Below are positions 50,023 to 59,900 of a stretch of DNA of 64,000 nucleotides, piece after piece. Position 1 is the stretch's first letter. Every line of letters begins with the position of its first letter. A program made the translations under genes and the position numbers. Below the pieces are notes generated by a model. The model worked only from the letters and a program-made list of their open reading frames with translations. It was not told the origin of the DNA and searched no databases. Source of the stretch: Paragemmobacter kunshanensis (GTDB taxonomy: Bacteria; Pseudomonadota; Alphaproteobacteria; Rhodobacterales; Rhodobacteraceae); assembly GCF_011059185.1 (NCBI RefSeq), contig NZ_JAALFE010000015.1, positions 1 to 64,000 of the forward strand. The letters run 5' to 3'.

Positions 50023-50709
50023 TCAATCCCCGAAACGATACTGGTGCAGCGCCTGGCCAGAGGAATGCAGCCATTTCCGCTGCTCCTGCCAGCCGGGGCA
50101 AAGCCTTTCGACCACCGCCCAGAAATCGGCGGAATGGTTCATTTCCACCATATGCGCCACTTCATGGGCAGCCACGTAATCCAGCACTGTCGGGGGCGCC
50201 ATGACAAGCCGCCACGAATACATCAGCGCCCCGTCCTGCGCACAGGATCCCCAGCGGGAACGCGTGTCGCGCAGGGTGACGCGCTCGACCCGGCGTCCGA
50301 TCAGGGCGGCGTAACGGTCCGAAGCGGCCACCAGCCTTTCCCGCGCCAGGGCGCGCAGAAAGGCCCCGGTCCGCGCCCCGATCTGCCCGGGATCGCCAGG
50401 CACCAGAAGCGAATCGCCTTCGCGGCGCACCGTCCGCCCCGCCGCGCTTTCCAGTCGCAGGAACTGCCCTTCGACCGGCACCACAGACCCGATCCCGACC
50501 CCCTCGCGCAGCGGAATCTCGGCCAGGGCAGACCGGATCCACCCTTCTTGCGAACGGGCAAAGGCCATGGCTTCCGACTCCCGCGCCCGCAGGGGCAGCG
50601 ACAGCGTCACCCGACCGTCAAGCCGCGACACGCGCAAGGAAAACCTTCGCGCCTGCGCAGACCGCTTCAACCGGATCTCGACCGGGGGGGCCCCGGGAAG
50701 GACAGGCAT
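50023..50709 (-). CDS. YgjP-type (M48-like) zinc metallopeptidase domain protein
   Basis: A 228-residue protein of the YgjP/DUF45 family. The N-terminal VEIRLKRSAQARRFSLRVSR and the middle DTRSRWGSCAQDGALMYSWRL are diagnostic. The zinc site is in DYVAAHEVAHMVEMNHSADFW with His182, Glu183, His186 and a nearby His192. Members are cytoplasmic SprT/M48-like predicted peptidases with unclear targets. Start at 50709. Confidence 0.87.
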   Translation of the reverse strand: MPVLPGAPPVEIRLKRSAQARRFSLRVSRLDGRVTLSLPLRARESEAMAFARSQEGWIRSALAEIPLREGVGIGSVVPVEGQFLRLESAAGRTVRREGDSLLVPGDPGQIGARTGAFLRALARERLVAASDRYAALIGRRVERVTLRDTRSRWGSCAQDGALMYSWRLVMAPPTVLDYVAAHEVAHMVEMNHSADFWAVVERLCPGWQEQRKWLHSSGQALHQYRFGD

Positions 50710-50861
50710 TCGCCACCTCTTGCTTGTTGCGTGCAGGATAACCACTTGCCCCTTGCGCGCAACGCTGCAAAAGCCTTTGACACCCGCCTTGCCTTGTGGC
50801 AAGCGACCTCGACTCCGGACCTACCATCCGACCAACGACCAGCCTGAACAAGGGGACGACA

Positions 50862-51197
50862 ATGCCCAATCCTGAATGGGGCACGAAGCGCATTTGCCCG
50901 ACGACCGGCAAGCGTTTCTATGACCTGAACCGCACGCCCATCGTTTCGCCCTATACCGGCGAAGTGGTCGATATCGAATCCGCGCGCCGCAAGATGGCGG
51001 CAGCGGTGATCAGCCGTGCCGTGCCGGAAAAGGACGATGACGTTCTCGTCGATGATCTGGAAGCGGATGATGATCTGCTGGAAGCCGGCGTGTCCGACGA
51101 TGCGGAACTGGACGATGATCTGCTCGAAGACGACGCGGATGACAACGTCTCCCTCGACGATCTGGCCGATGTCGCCAGCGACGAGGAAGAAGTCTGA
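50862..51197 (+). CDS. FYDLN acid domain protein (TIGR02300)
   Basis: A 111-residue protein. It begins MPNPEWGTKRICPTTGKRFY, continuing with the FYDLN motif and PIVSPYTGEVV, and ends with a very acidic Asp/Glu tail from residue 58. The TGK cysteine region is a possible zinc-ribbon-like knuckle. This alphaproteobacterial family has no firm function. Start at 50862 after AAGGGGA. It precedes the tRNA-Ala gene. Confidence 0.88.
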   Translation: MPNPEWGTKRICPTTGKRFYDLNRTPIVSPYTGEVVDIESARRKMAAAVISRAVPEKDDDVLVDDLEADDDLLEAGVSDDAELDDDLLEDDADDNVSLDDLADVASDEEEV

Positions 51198-51210
51198 ACA
51201 CTGGCTGTAA

Positions 51211-51256
51211 GGGCGCGGAAAAAGGTGCGATTTTCCCCTTGCACCCCACCGCGCCC
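51211..51256. terminator. Extended stem-loop after the FYDLN gene
   Basis: GGGCGCGG pairs with CCGCGCCC (51211-51218 and 51249-51256), with an inner GGTGC/GCACC stem. There is no downstream T-run, so termination is uncertain. Confidence 0.4.
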
Positions 51257-51303
51257 TCCACTAGACAGCCCTCATTGAAGCGGTAACGCTTCAGACCTCC
51301 GGT

Positions 51304-51379
<76 letters not shown>

Positions 51380-51640
51380 ATTCATCCCTTGATGTGAATC
51401 TCTGGCGATCATGGCCAGATGGCGCCTTCCGGGCGCTGCACACCCTGGCCGCGCAGGCCTGCTGAGCTGCAGCGTTTCACCTGTCCGTCAGCCAGGTAGC
51501 CGCAGGAAAATTCCGTCAGATCAGGAGTTGCGCGACGTGCTGGCCGTGGCCCTTGGGGGCTTGATCAGCCTTCAGCGACATGTGGAAGACCATGGGCTTG
51601 CGCGTGGTTGGCTGGGGGCCCTCACAGGGCCCCCGCAGGC
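51380..51640. other. Gap between tRNA-Ala and the outer-membrane gene
   Basis: I see no convincing gene, strong hairpin or repeat here. The sequence is ordinary intergenic GC-rich DNA; short open frames present lack ribosome-binding sites and family-like composition. Confidence 0.5.
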
Positions 51641-52849
51641 TCAGAAACTCTGCCCCAAGGCAAGGAAGACCAGGGGCGATGTCGCCCGCCCGCCGGCATC
51701 ATCCCGCGTCCGATAGCGCAGGCCAACGTCCAGGGTCGCCCGCTCGGCCACAAGACGGCTGTAGGTTGCCCCGACTTCGGTCTCTTCGACCCGCTCCGAT
51801 GGCGCGTCGCTCACTTCCCAGCTGAAATCCAGAAGCATGGAAGACTGCGCATTGATGCTCCGCTCCCAGGCGAGGGCAAGCGACGTGTCGACGGTCGTCT
51901 CGGCGGCGGCAGCGTCGTATGAGACCGCCCGCGCGACGGACAGGGTTACTTCTCCGTCAGGAAGCTCCTGCGTCAGGTCCAGTCCACCGATCACATCGGT
52001 TCCGCCCAGATCCGAATTGGTTGCCCCGATCCGGGCCACCAGAACGGCGCTGGGGAAATCGTAGCTGCGCGAAAGCTCAAGCGTCGTCCTGTCTTCGGTA
52101 TCGCCGGTGTCGAAGGTCAGCACGGCCGAAGCGGTGCCGGTTGGCAACAGGAAATCCAGCCCGGCTGTCGTGGTCGTGGTGTCCGTCACGACGCCGCTAT
52201 CTTCCACCTCACGCGTGCTGCCCAGGCTCAGCGTGCCGGTCAGCACTTCGGAAAAGCGCAGGCGCGAACCAAGGGTCAGGCCAAGCGTATCGCTTCCGAT
52301 CAAGCCGGGATCGACCGTGTTTTCATACTCGGTCGCATCATAGGTCCCCACCACGAAGATGCTGACGGGCGATGTCCGCAGCGCCTCGTAGGTGATTGTC
52401 GCACCATAGTCGATCTGCGTCCCCACGGCATCGGCATCGGCCAGATCATCTGTCAGGTCCGCGACATCGCCACGCAGATACCGGCCCGTCACGCCAAACA
52501 GGGCATCGGGGATTTCGCGGGTATAGGCCACTGTCACTTCGGGGCGGTCGAACTCGACCTCCGTTCCCGTCGTGGAGGGGGAATTCTCGATCACCAGCGC
52601 GCCGGAAGCGGTAAAGGCGAAACGGTCCAAAGGCGTCTCGCTCAGGATGCCGAAGGTCAGCGTCGTCGCCGAAATGGCGCTGGACCCGTCGGCAGGCACC
52701 GCAAGATCCACGTTCCGCCCGTATTCAAAGCGCTGTTCCACATCAAAGGTGAACCGCACGCCACCGGCATCCTGCGCATGCAGCGGGCCTGCCAGAAGGC
52801 AGGCCGTTGAAAGCAGAAACGCGCCGCGAAGGGATGTCCTTGCCTGCAT
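51641..52849 (-). CDS. Outer-membrane beta-barrel protein associated with polysaccharide export
   Basis: A 402-residue protein with a signal peptide (MQARTSLRGAFLLSTACLLA, cleavage near HA-QD), alternating beta-strand pattern with many Thr/Asp turns (TTTTTAGLDFLLPTG and similar), and a terminal phenylalanine (LALGQSF), typical of outer-membrane barrels. It follows the Wza-like gene by 8 bp, as barrels do in exosortase/EPS clusters. No specific family is assigned. It probably acts in the outer membrane with the export protein. Confidence 0.78.
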   Translation of the reverse strand: MQARTSLRGAFLLSTACLLAGPLHAQDAGGVRFTFDVEQRFEYGRNVDLAVPADGSSAISATTLTFGILSETPLDRFAFTASGALVIENSPSTTGTEVEFDRPEVTVAYTREIPDALFGVTGRYLRGDVADLTDDLADADAVGTQIDYGATITYEALRTSPVSIFVVGTYDATEYENTVDPGLIGSDTLGLTLGSRLRFSEVLTGTLSLGSTREVEDSGVVTDTTTTTAGLDFLLPTGTASAVLTFDTGDTEDRTTLELSRSYDFPSAVLVARIGATNSDLGGTDVIGGLDLTQELPDGEVTLSVARAVSYDAAAAETTVDTSLALAWERSINAQSSMLLDFSWEVSDAPSERVEETEVGATYSRLVAERATLDVGLRYRTRDDAGGRATSPLVFLALGQSF

Positions 52850-52857
52850 GGCCCCGA

Positions 52858-53454
52858 TTACTCGAACAGGCGGCGTTGCGGAACGACGATCACATCGCCA
52901 TCGACAAGCCGGGTCGAACCGAAGTTCGAAGCACCCCGTTCGATCGCATCATAGTCGACGGGATAGATCTTCTCGTTCCCCGCCTTGTCCACGCGGCGCA
53001 GCTGGATCCGCTTTTCGGCCGCGAAGGGCGACAGGCCACCGGCCGCCGACAGCCCCTGCAGCAAGGTCGACCCCGGCGGAACCTCTACCCGGCCGGGCGT
53101 GTTTGCCGCACCAAGGATGAAGATGTCGATGGTCCGCTCCGGACGGTCAATGCGCTCGGCCAGCGAGGCCAGCGACACATAGACCGTGGGCGGCGTGGCA
53201 AAGCTGGGCGACAGCCGGGCTGCCACATCTTCCTGCACTTGCTGCAGCGTGCGACCTGCAGCGCGGACAGAGCCGATCTGCGGGATCGAGATCTGCCCGT
53301 CCGGAAGGATCAGCGCCTGCCTCGTAAGGCTGCCGTCCTCCAGAACCTCGATCTGGATGCTGTCCCCGCGCTGAAGACGGTAATCTTGTGCAACAGCCTG
53401 AGATGCAAGAAGCGGCATCATCAGGACCGCCATCAACGTCTGCAGAATCTTCAT
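52858..53454 (-). CDS. Polysaccharide biosynthesis/export protein, Wza-like
   Basis: A 198-residue periplasmic protein. The signal MKILQTLMAVLMMPLLASQA precedes the Poly_export domain (YRLQRGDSIQIEVLEDGSLT and LPDGQISIPQIGSV) and one SLBB-type segment (FILGAANTPGRVEVPPGSTL). It lacks a lipobox and is shorter than Wza (about 380), resembling the short export proteins of EPS clusters. It is divergent from the PKS gene across 525 bp. Confidence 0.87.
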   Translation of the reverse strand: MKILQTLMAVLMMPLLASQAVAQDYRLQRGDSIQIEVLEDGSLTRQALILPDGQISIPQIGSVRAAGRTLQQVQEDVAARLSPSFATPPTVYVSLASLAERIDRPERTIDIFILGAANTPGRVEVPPGSTLLQGLSAAGGLSPFAAEKRIQLRRVDKAGNEKIYPVDYDAIERGASNFGSTRLVDGDVIVVPQRRLFE

Positions 53455-53694
53455 CTTGCTTCCCTTCCCTACTTCCGGGCGCGACTTGCTTGGATCGTCC
53501 CGCTCCGGGCAATTGGCAACCTGCCGGATCCTAGATCAGGCAATAGCCCTTCCGAAGCCCGGGCAAAAGTTTTTTTTAACACTTTCTAACCGCACAGGGG
53601 CCAAAGTCCGATGCACTGCGCCCCCAAAGCCGCATTTCCGCGCGACCGAGGGCTCGGACCAGCCCGCAGCCTTGGCCGGACTTGTGGCGCATCA

Positions 53695-53709
53695 TGCCGC
53701 AATGCGGCA
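53695..53709. promoter_or_regulatory. TGCCGCA-A-TGCGGCA palindrome
   Basis: A perfect 15-bp palindrome in the middle of the divergent region, about 240 bp from the export gene start and 270 bp from the PKS start. Dyads of TGC/GCA are bound by several alphaproteobacterial regulators; which one acts here is unknown. Confidence 0.45.
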
Positions 53710-53932
53710 ATTGTGCCCCCGAAATGCACCTGTCCTGCCTTGCTGAGGGCTACCTTCGCGACGTAAACTCACAACCGGACTTGCTCTCGCGGAGTGGGGC
53801 AACACCAGTTCCGCGCTCTTTTTCCTGACGGAAGGCGGTCATCATTCCGCCATAGAGTATCGGCATTTCCACCGCCCGTCGGGCAAGTACCGTGTCGTAT
53901 CAGTTTTCTCCGTTTACCCAGTCTTCAATGTG

Positions 53933-53956
53933 ATGCCTGCCGCCCCCTGCAGGCAT
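53933..53956 (+). promoter_or_regulatory. Hairpin in the PKS leader
   Basis: ATGCCTGC at 53933-53940 pairs perfectly with GCAGGCAT at 53949-53956 over an 8-nt loop, ending 23 nt before the PKS ATG and 14 nt before its AAGG ribosome-binding site. It could influence translation of the PKS mRNA. Confidence 0.4.
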
Positions 53957-53979
53957 TTGGGAACGATCAGAAGGTTCAT

Positions 53980-56900
53980 ATGGATACGGGTGAAACCCAC
54001 ATCGCCATCGTCGGGATGGCGGCGCATCTTCCGGGCGCACCGGACATCGGTCGCTATTGGGAAAACCTGCGCGAAGGGCGCTCTGCCGTCCGCCGCCTGT
54101 CGGAGGAAGAGTTGATCGCCGCCGGCGAAAGCCCGGCCATGCTGAAGAACCCCGCCTATGTGCCTTTCGCAGCACCGCTCGAAGGTTTTGATCGTTTCGA
54201 CGCCGAGTTCTTTGGCTTTTCCCCGAAGGAAGCCGCGATCCTTGATCCTCAGCACCGCCATTTCCTCGAAACCGCCTGGGAGGCGCTGGAAACGGCCGGC
54301 CATCCGCCTGAATCCTTCAAGGGGCGCATCGGTGTCTTTGCCGGCTGCGGGATGGGCAGCTATTTCTATTTCAACCTGTGTTCGAACCGGTCTCTGGTTG
54401 AAAGCACCGGGATGTTCCTGTTGCGCCATACGGGCAATGACAAGGACTTCCTTTCTACCCGCGTCAGCCACATTTTCGATCTGAAGGGACCGTCGCTGTC
54501 GCTTCAGACGGCGTGTTCAACCTCTCTCGTCGCTGTCCATTACGCCACCCAGGCCCTGCTGAACGGCGAATGCGACATGGCCCTTGCCGGCGGCGTGACG
54601 ATCGAACTGCCGCAGAACCGCGGCTACATCTACAAGGAGGGCGAAGTCCTTTCGCCCGACGGAATGTGCCATGCCTTCGATCATCGCGGTCAGGGAACGG
54701 TCTTCGGATCCGGCGCGGGCACCGTCGTACTGCGCCGTCTGGAAGACGCGATTGCCGATGGCGATCACATCTGGGCTGTCATCCGGGGAAGCGCCGTCAA
54801 CAATGACGGGGCCGCCAAGGCGGGCTACCTTGCCCCCTCGGTCGAGGGGCAGGCAGCCTGCATCGCCGAGGCATTGCAGATCAGCGGCGTGACCGCCGAC
54901 ACGGTGGATTACATCGAATGCCACGGGACCGGCACCTATCTGGGCGACCCGATCGAAGTCGCAGCCCTGACCGAAGCCTTCCGCCGCACCACCGCCGAGA
55001 CCGGCTTTGCGCGTATCGGCAGCGTCAAGACGAATATCGGCCATCTGGACACCGCCGCGGGCGTCGCCAGTCTGATCAAGGCCACCCTGTCGCTGCATCA
55101 CCGCCAGTTGCCGCCCAGCCTGAACTTCGAAAAACCCAATCCGGCCATTGATTTCGACAACAGCCCCTTCCGCGTGAATGACCGCCTTTCCGACTGGCCG
55201 CGCCGCAAGGGGCCGCGTCGGGCCGGGATCAACTCGCTCGGGGTCGGCGGCACGAATGCCCATGTGATCCTCGAAGAGGCGCCAGAGGTTTCCGCCTCCG
55301 AACAAAGCGACTGGCCCTTCCAACTCCTGACCCTGTCCGCCCGAACGCAGACAGCCCTGAACGAGGCCTCGCAGCGGCTGGCCGCCCATCTGCGCGCGCA
55401 TCCGGAACAGCCATTGGCCGATATTGCCTACACCCTGAAGGAAGGTCGCCGCGCTTTCGAACATCGCCGGGTCATCGTCGCCGCAGATCACGCCGAAGCG
55501 GCTGCGATGCTCGAAGCCGCAGATCCGCGCCGCGTCTTCACGCAGCGCCGCGTGGGGGATCATCCCGACGTTGTCTTCATGTTCCCCGGCGGCGGCGCGC
55601 AATACCCCAACATGGCGCGCGATCTTTATGAAACCGAGCCGGTCTTCGCAGAATGGATGGACAAGGGGCTCGACATCCTCGCCGGTCTGACGACCGAGGA
55701 TATCCGCGCCCTCTGGCTGCCGGAACCCGGGGCCGAGTCTGCCGCAGCCGAGCGGTTGCGCCGTCCCTCCCTGCAACTGCCGCTGATCCTGATCGTGGAA
55801 ATCGCGCTGGCCCGGCTTTGGGAAAGCTGGGGCGTTCGCCCGGCTGCCCTGATCGGCCATTCCATGGGCGAGAATGCCGCGGCCTGCATTGCTGGCGTGA
55901 TGACGCTGGAAGGCGTGATCGGCCTCGTCCATCTGCGCGGCAAGCTGTTCGATACCGTTCCCGCGGGCGGCATGCTTTCGGTGCCGCTTTCCGAAGCGGC
56001 CCTTGCCCCCTATCTTGGCGCTCTCGACATTGCATCGGTCAATGCGCCCGAACTTACCGTGGTGTCCGGTCCGGATGCCGGTCTGCAATCGCTGGCCGAA
56101 CGCCTCAAGGCCGACGGGATCGACACCACGCGCATCGCCATCGACATCGCCGCGCACAGCAAGATGCTGGAGCCGATCCTTGCGGATTTCCGCGCGCATC
56201 TTGCTGGCATGACGCTTTCAGCCCCGCGCATTCCGATCATCTCCAACCGCACGGGCGAACCGCTTACCCCGGCCGAGGCAACCAGCCCTGATTACTGGGT
56301 CGCCCATCTGCGCGGCACGGTGCGCTTTGCCGCCGGGATCGCGACGCTGCGGAAGACCGCGGATCGCGTCTACCTCGAGGTGGGCCCCGGCCGGGCGCTC
56401 TCGACGCTGGCGCAGGCAAATGGCGTGATGGGGGGGCAACCCGTTCCGTCCAGCCTGCGGCATCCGGATGACAAGACATCGGATGATCGGCATTTCATCG
56501 CGACGCTCGGTCGCCTCTGGGCCTGCGGGGCAAATCCCGACTGGTCGCAGATCTGGGGGGAGGCCCGCCGCCGTCGGGTGCCGCTACCCACCTATCCGTT
56601 CCAGCGCGCGCGCTATTTCGTGGAACCCAGCCAGCAGACCACGATCGAAGTGGCCGATGTCCTGCCTGCCCGCCATTCCAGCGTGGCCGATTTCGGCTAT
56701 CGCCTTGCCTGGCGCGCGGCTCCGTCCAACTGCCTTGTGGACGTGGAAACCGATCTTGGTCCCGCGCTCACATGGCTTGTCTTTGCCGATGACGCGGGTC
56801 TGGCGCGCGGGGCCGTGCAGCGGCTGCGGTCTGCGGGGCATCGTGTCATCACGGTGCATGCAGGAGACGCGTTTTCCCGCACCGGCGAAGGCACCTATAC

Positions 56901-59900
56901 CCTGGCGCCCGAGCATGGGCGAGAAGGCTATGATGCGCTGCTGGCCGATCTGGCGATGCGCGAACTTGTGCCGGACCGGATCGCGCATTTCTGGCTGGTC
57001 ACCGATGCCGAGACGTTCCGTCCCGGCTCCAGCTTCTTCCACAGGAACCTTGAACAGGGCTTCTGGAGCCTGTTCTTCCTGGGTCAGGCGATGGGCGAGG
57101 CCGGGCTGAAACCGCTGCCGCACCTGTCCGTCTTCACGTCTGGCGCGATGCAGGTGCGCAACGAGGCCCTGCCCTATCCGGAAAAGGCCACCATCGCCGG
57201 CCCGACCCGCGTCATGCCGCGCGAATTCCCGGGGCTTACGGCGACGCTGCTTGATGTCGGCATGCCGAAGGACAAGCGCGGCATCCCTGCGGAAACGATC
57301 TCCTTCGTGCTTGAGGAAATGCTGGCCACGCCAGGCAACAGCGTGGCCGCCTTGCGCGGATCGCGCCGATATGAAACGCGCCTGACTCGTGACGCGCTGC
57401 CCGATCCGGCAGAGATCCCGGAAGGATCCGTCTGGGTTGTCACCGGCGGCTTCGGTGGCATCGGCGTCACGATTGCCGAACGCCTCCTGCGCGAAAGAAA
57501 GGCAAAGATCGCGCTGATCGGCCGGTCGCTTCCCGCGCCCGAAAGCCTGCGCGCGGGCGTCCTGTCACGGCTGCAACGACTGGGCGAGGTCGCCCCCTTC
57601 GCGGCGGATGTCTGCAATCCCGAAGACATGCGCAGCGCCCTTGATCAGATCCGCGCGCGGTTCGGCCAGATCCATGGCGTGATCCACGCCGCTGGCACCG
57701 TCGATGATGCGCCGCTTCTGGGCAAGGATGCAGGTGCGGCCGAGGCGGTGCTTTCGCCAAAGGTCCACGGCACCAAGCTGCTGGACAATCTCTTCCCGGA
57801 TGGCAGCATCGCGCATCTCGTGCTGTTTTCCTCGACCTCCACCGTGATCGCACCGGCAGGGCAATCCGATTACGTGGCCGCGAACGAATATCTGAACGCC
57901 TTTGCCAAATCGCGCAGCGGCGGCAAGACCAGGGTGACCGCGATCGACTGGGGCATCTGGTCCAGCATCGGCATGGCTGCCGACGCCGCCGCGCGGCGGC
58001 AGGGCGAAGCTGCCGCCGAGTCCCCCTTGCCCGGGCTGCCGATCCTGGAACGCATGGCCCGCACGCCGGAAGGCGCGCGTTTCTCGACAAGCCTCTCCAC
58101 TGCCCAATGGGTGATGGATGATCACCGCCTGAAGGATGGAACGGCCATCCTGCCGGGGGCAGCCTGGCCTGAAATCGTGGCAGAGGCACTCTCTTCCATG
58201 GAAGAGGGCACCGCCTTCACCCTGACGGGACTGACCGTCTTCCGCCCCATCCGGCTCGAGGCAGACGCCCCCCGCGATCTGCGCGTCACACTACTGCGCG
58301 AAAAAGGCGGACAACACCGGCTTGAGGCACGGACGCGCGAAACCGCAGGCTGGGCCCTTGCCGTCGAAGCCGAGATCGCCCCCGCTGCAACCCGCGCGGA
58401 CAGTCTTGATCTGGCGGCCATCCTCCTGCGCTGTCCGAACCGGCAGCTGGCACGCGATGGCGTCGCCCTGCCCAGCGCGCAGGAAGACCGGCTTGCCTTT
58501 GGTCCGCGGTGGCAGGTCCTCCGCAGCACCGCCCTTGGCGAAGGAGAGGGACTCGCAACCCTGTCCCTGCCCACCCATGCCACGGCAGACACGGCAACCT
58601 GCGCCTTGCATCCTGCACTTTATGACATTGGCACGGGCTGGGGGCTTGCCATGCTGCCCGACGCCCCCGAAGGCGAGATCTGGGTTCCGGTCACATCGGG
58701 AACGGTAACGGTTCTGGCACCCTTGCCCGCCGAGATCCGCAGCTGGGCGCGCCTCAAGGGCCAACCCGGGCAGGATACCGCCAGCTTTGACGTGACGCTG
58801 ACCGATCCTTCAGGCCGTATCCTTGTCGAAGTCGAAGGGATCACCTTCCGTTCGGTGGCCGCAGAACAGGTTCTTGCCCGCCCGGCAGCCCCGACACCTG
58901 CCGAAGTGATCGCCGATGGGGATGGCCCACGCGCGCAATCGCCCGCTGAACTGCGGCTGCTTCAGGCGCTCGAAGATGGCATCCGTCCTGCGGAAGGGGC
59001 CGAAGCCTTCCTTCGGGCTCTGACCGTCGGTCAACCGCAGGTGCTTGTGTCTTCCCTGGATCTGGCGGCCCTTGTGCAGCAGGCAGATCAGGCCGAACGC
59101 CCGGCCGAATCCGAAGGGCCCGGCTTTGCAAGGCCGGAACTTGAGACCGCCTATGTCGCCCCCCGGACCGAAGTCGAACGCACGCTCGTCGGTTTCTGGT
59201 CCGATCTTCTTGGGGTTGGAGAAGTCGGGGTCGAGGACGATTTCTTTGCCCTTGGCGGCCATTCCCTGATTGCCGTGCGCCTGTTCGCGATGATCCGCAG
59301 GCAGTGGAAGCTGGAATTCCCGATCTCGATCCTGTTCGAGGCCCCGACGATCGCCCGCTGTGCGGCCCTGATCGCCGAACGCATCGGACCCGAGGATGAG
59401 AAAGCCGCAGATCCGACGGCGAAAGCCAATCCCGCCGGGCCGAAGTTCACGCATCTTGTCGCCATGCATGGCGGCGAGGGTGGCAAGAAGACGCCCTTCT
59501 TCCTGGTCGCCGGGATGTTCGGAAACGTGCTGAACCTGCGCCATCTCGCCCATCTTGTCGGGGCAGAGCGTCCCTTCTACGGCCTGCAGGCCCGCGGCCT
59601 CTTTGGTGATGCGGCCCCCCATGACACATTGGTCGAGGCGGCCACCGATTGCATCGCCGAACTGCGCCAGATCCAGCCGCACGGCCCCTATCTTCTGGGT
59701 GGCTTCTCGGGCGGTGGCCTGACGGCATGGGAAATGGGGCGGCAGTTGCGTGCCGCAGGCGAAGAAGTCGCGCTGGTCGTCCTTCTCGACACGCCGATGC
59801 CGGTGCCGCCACCTCTCAGCCGTGCGGACAGGGCGCTGATCAAGCTGGCCGAGCTGCGCGAAGGCGGCCCGCGCTTCATCGCCGAATGGGCGCGCCGCCG

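Larger units (their letters stand above)
53455..53979. other. 525-bp divergent control region between export and PKS genes
   Basis: No gene is seen. It contains an AT-rich T8 run at 53571-53578, the perfect palindrome TGCCGCA-A-TGCGGCA at 53695-53709, and an 8-bp hairpin at 53933-53956 ahead of the PKS start. The length is unusual for this dense window and suggests that both operons are regulated. Confidence 0.6.
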
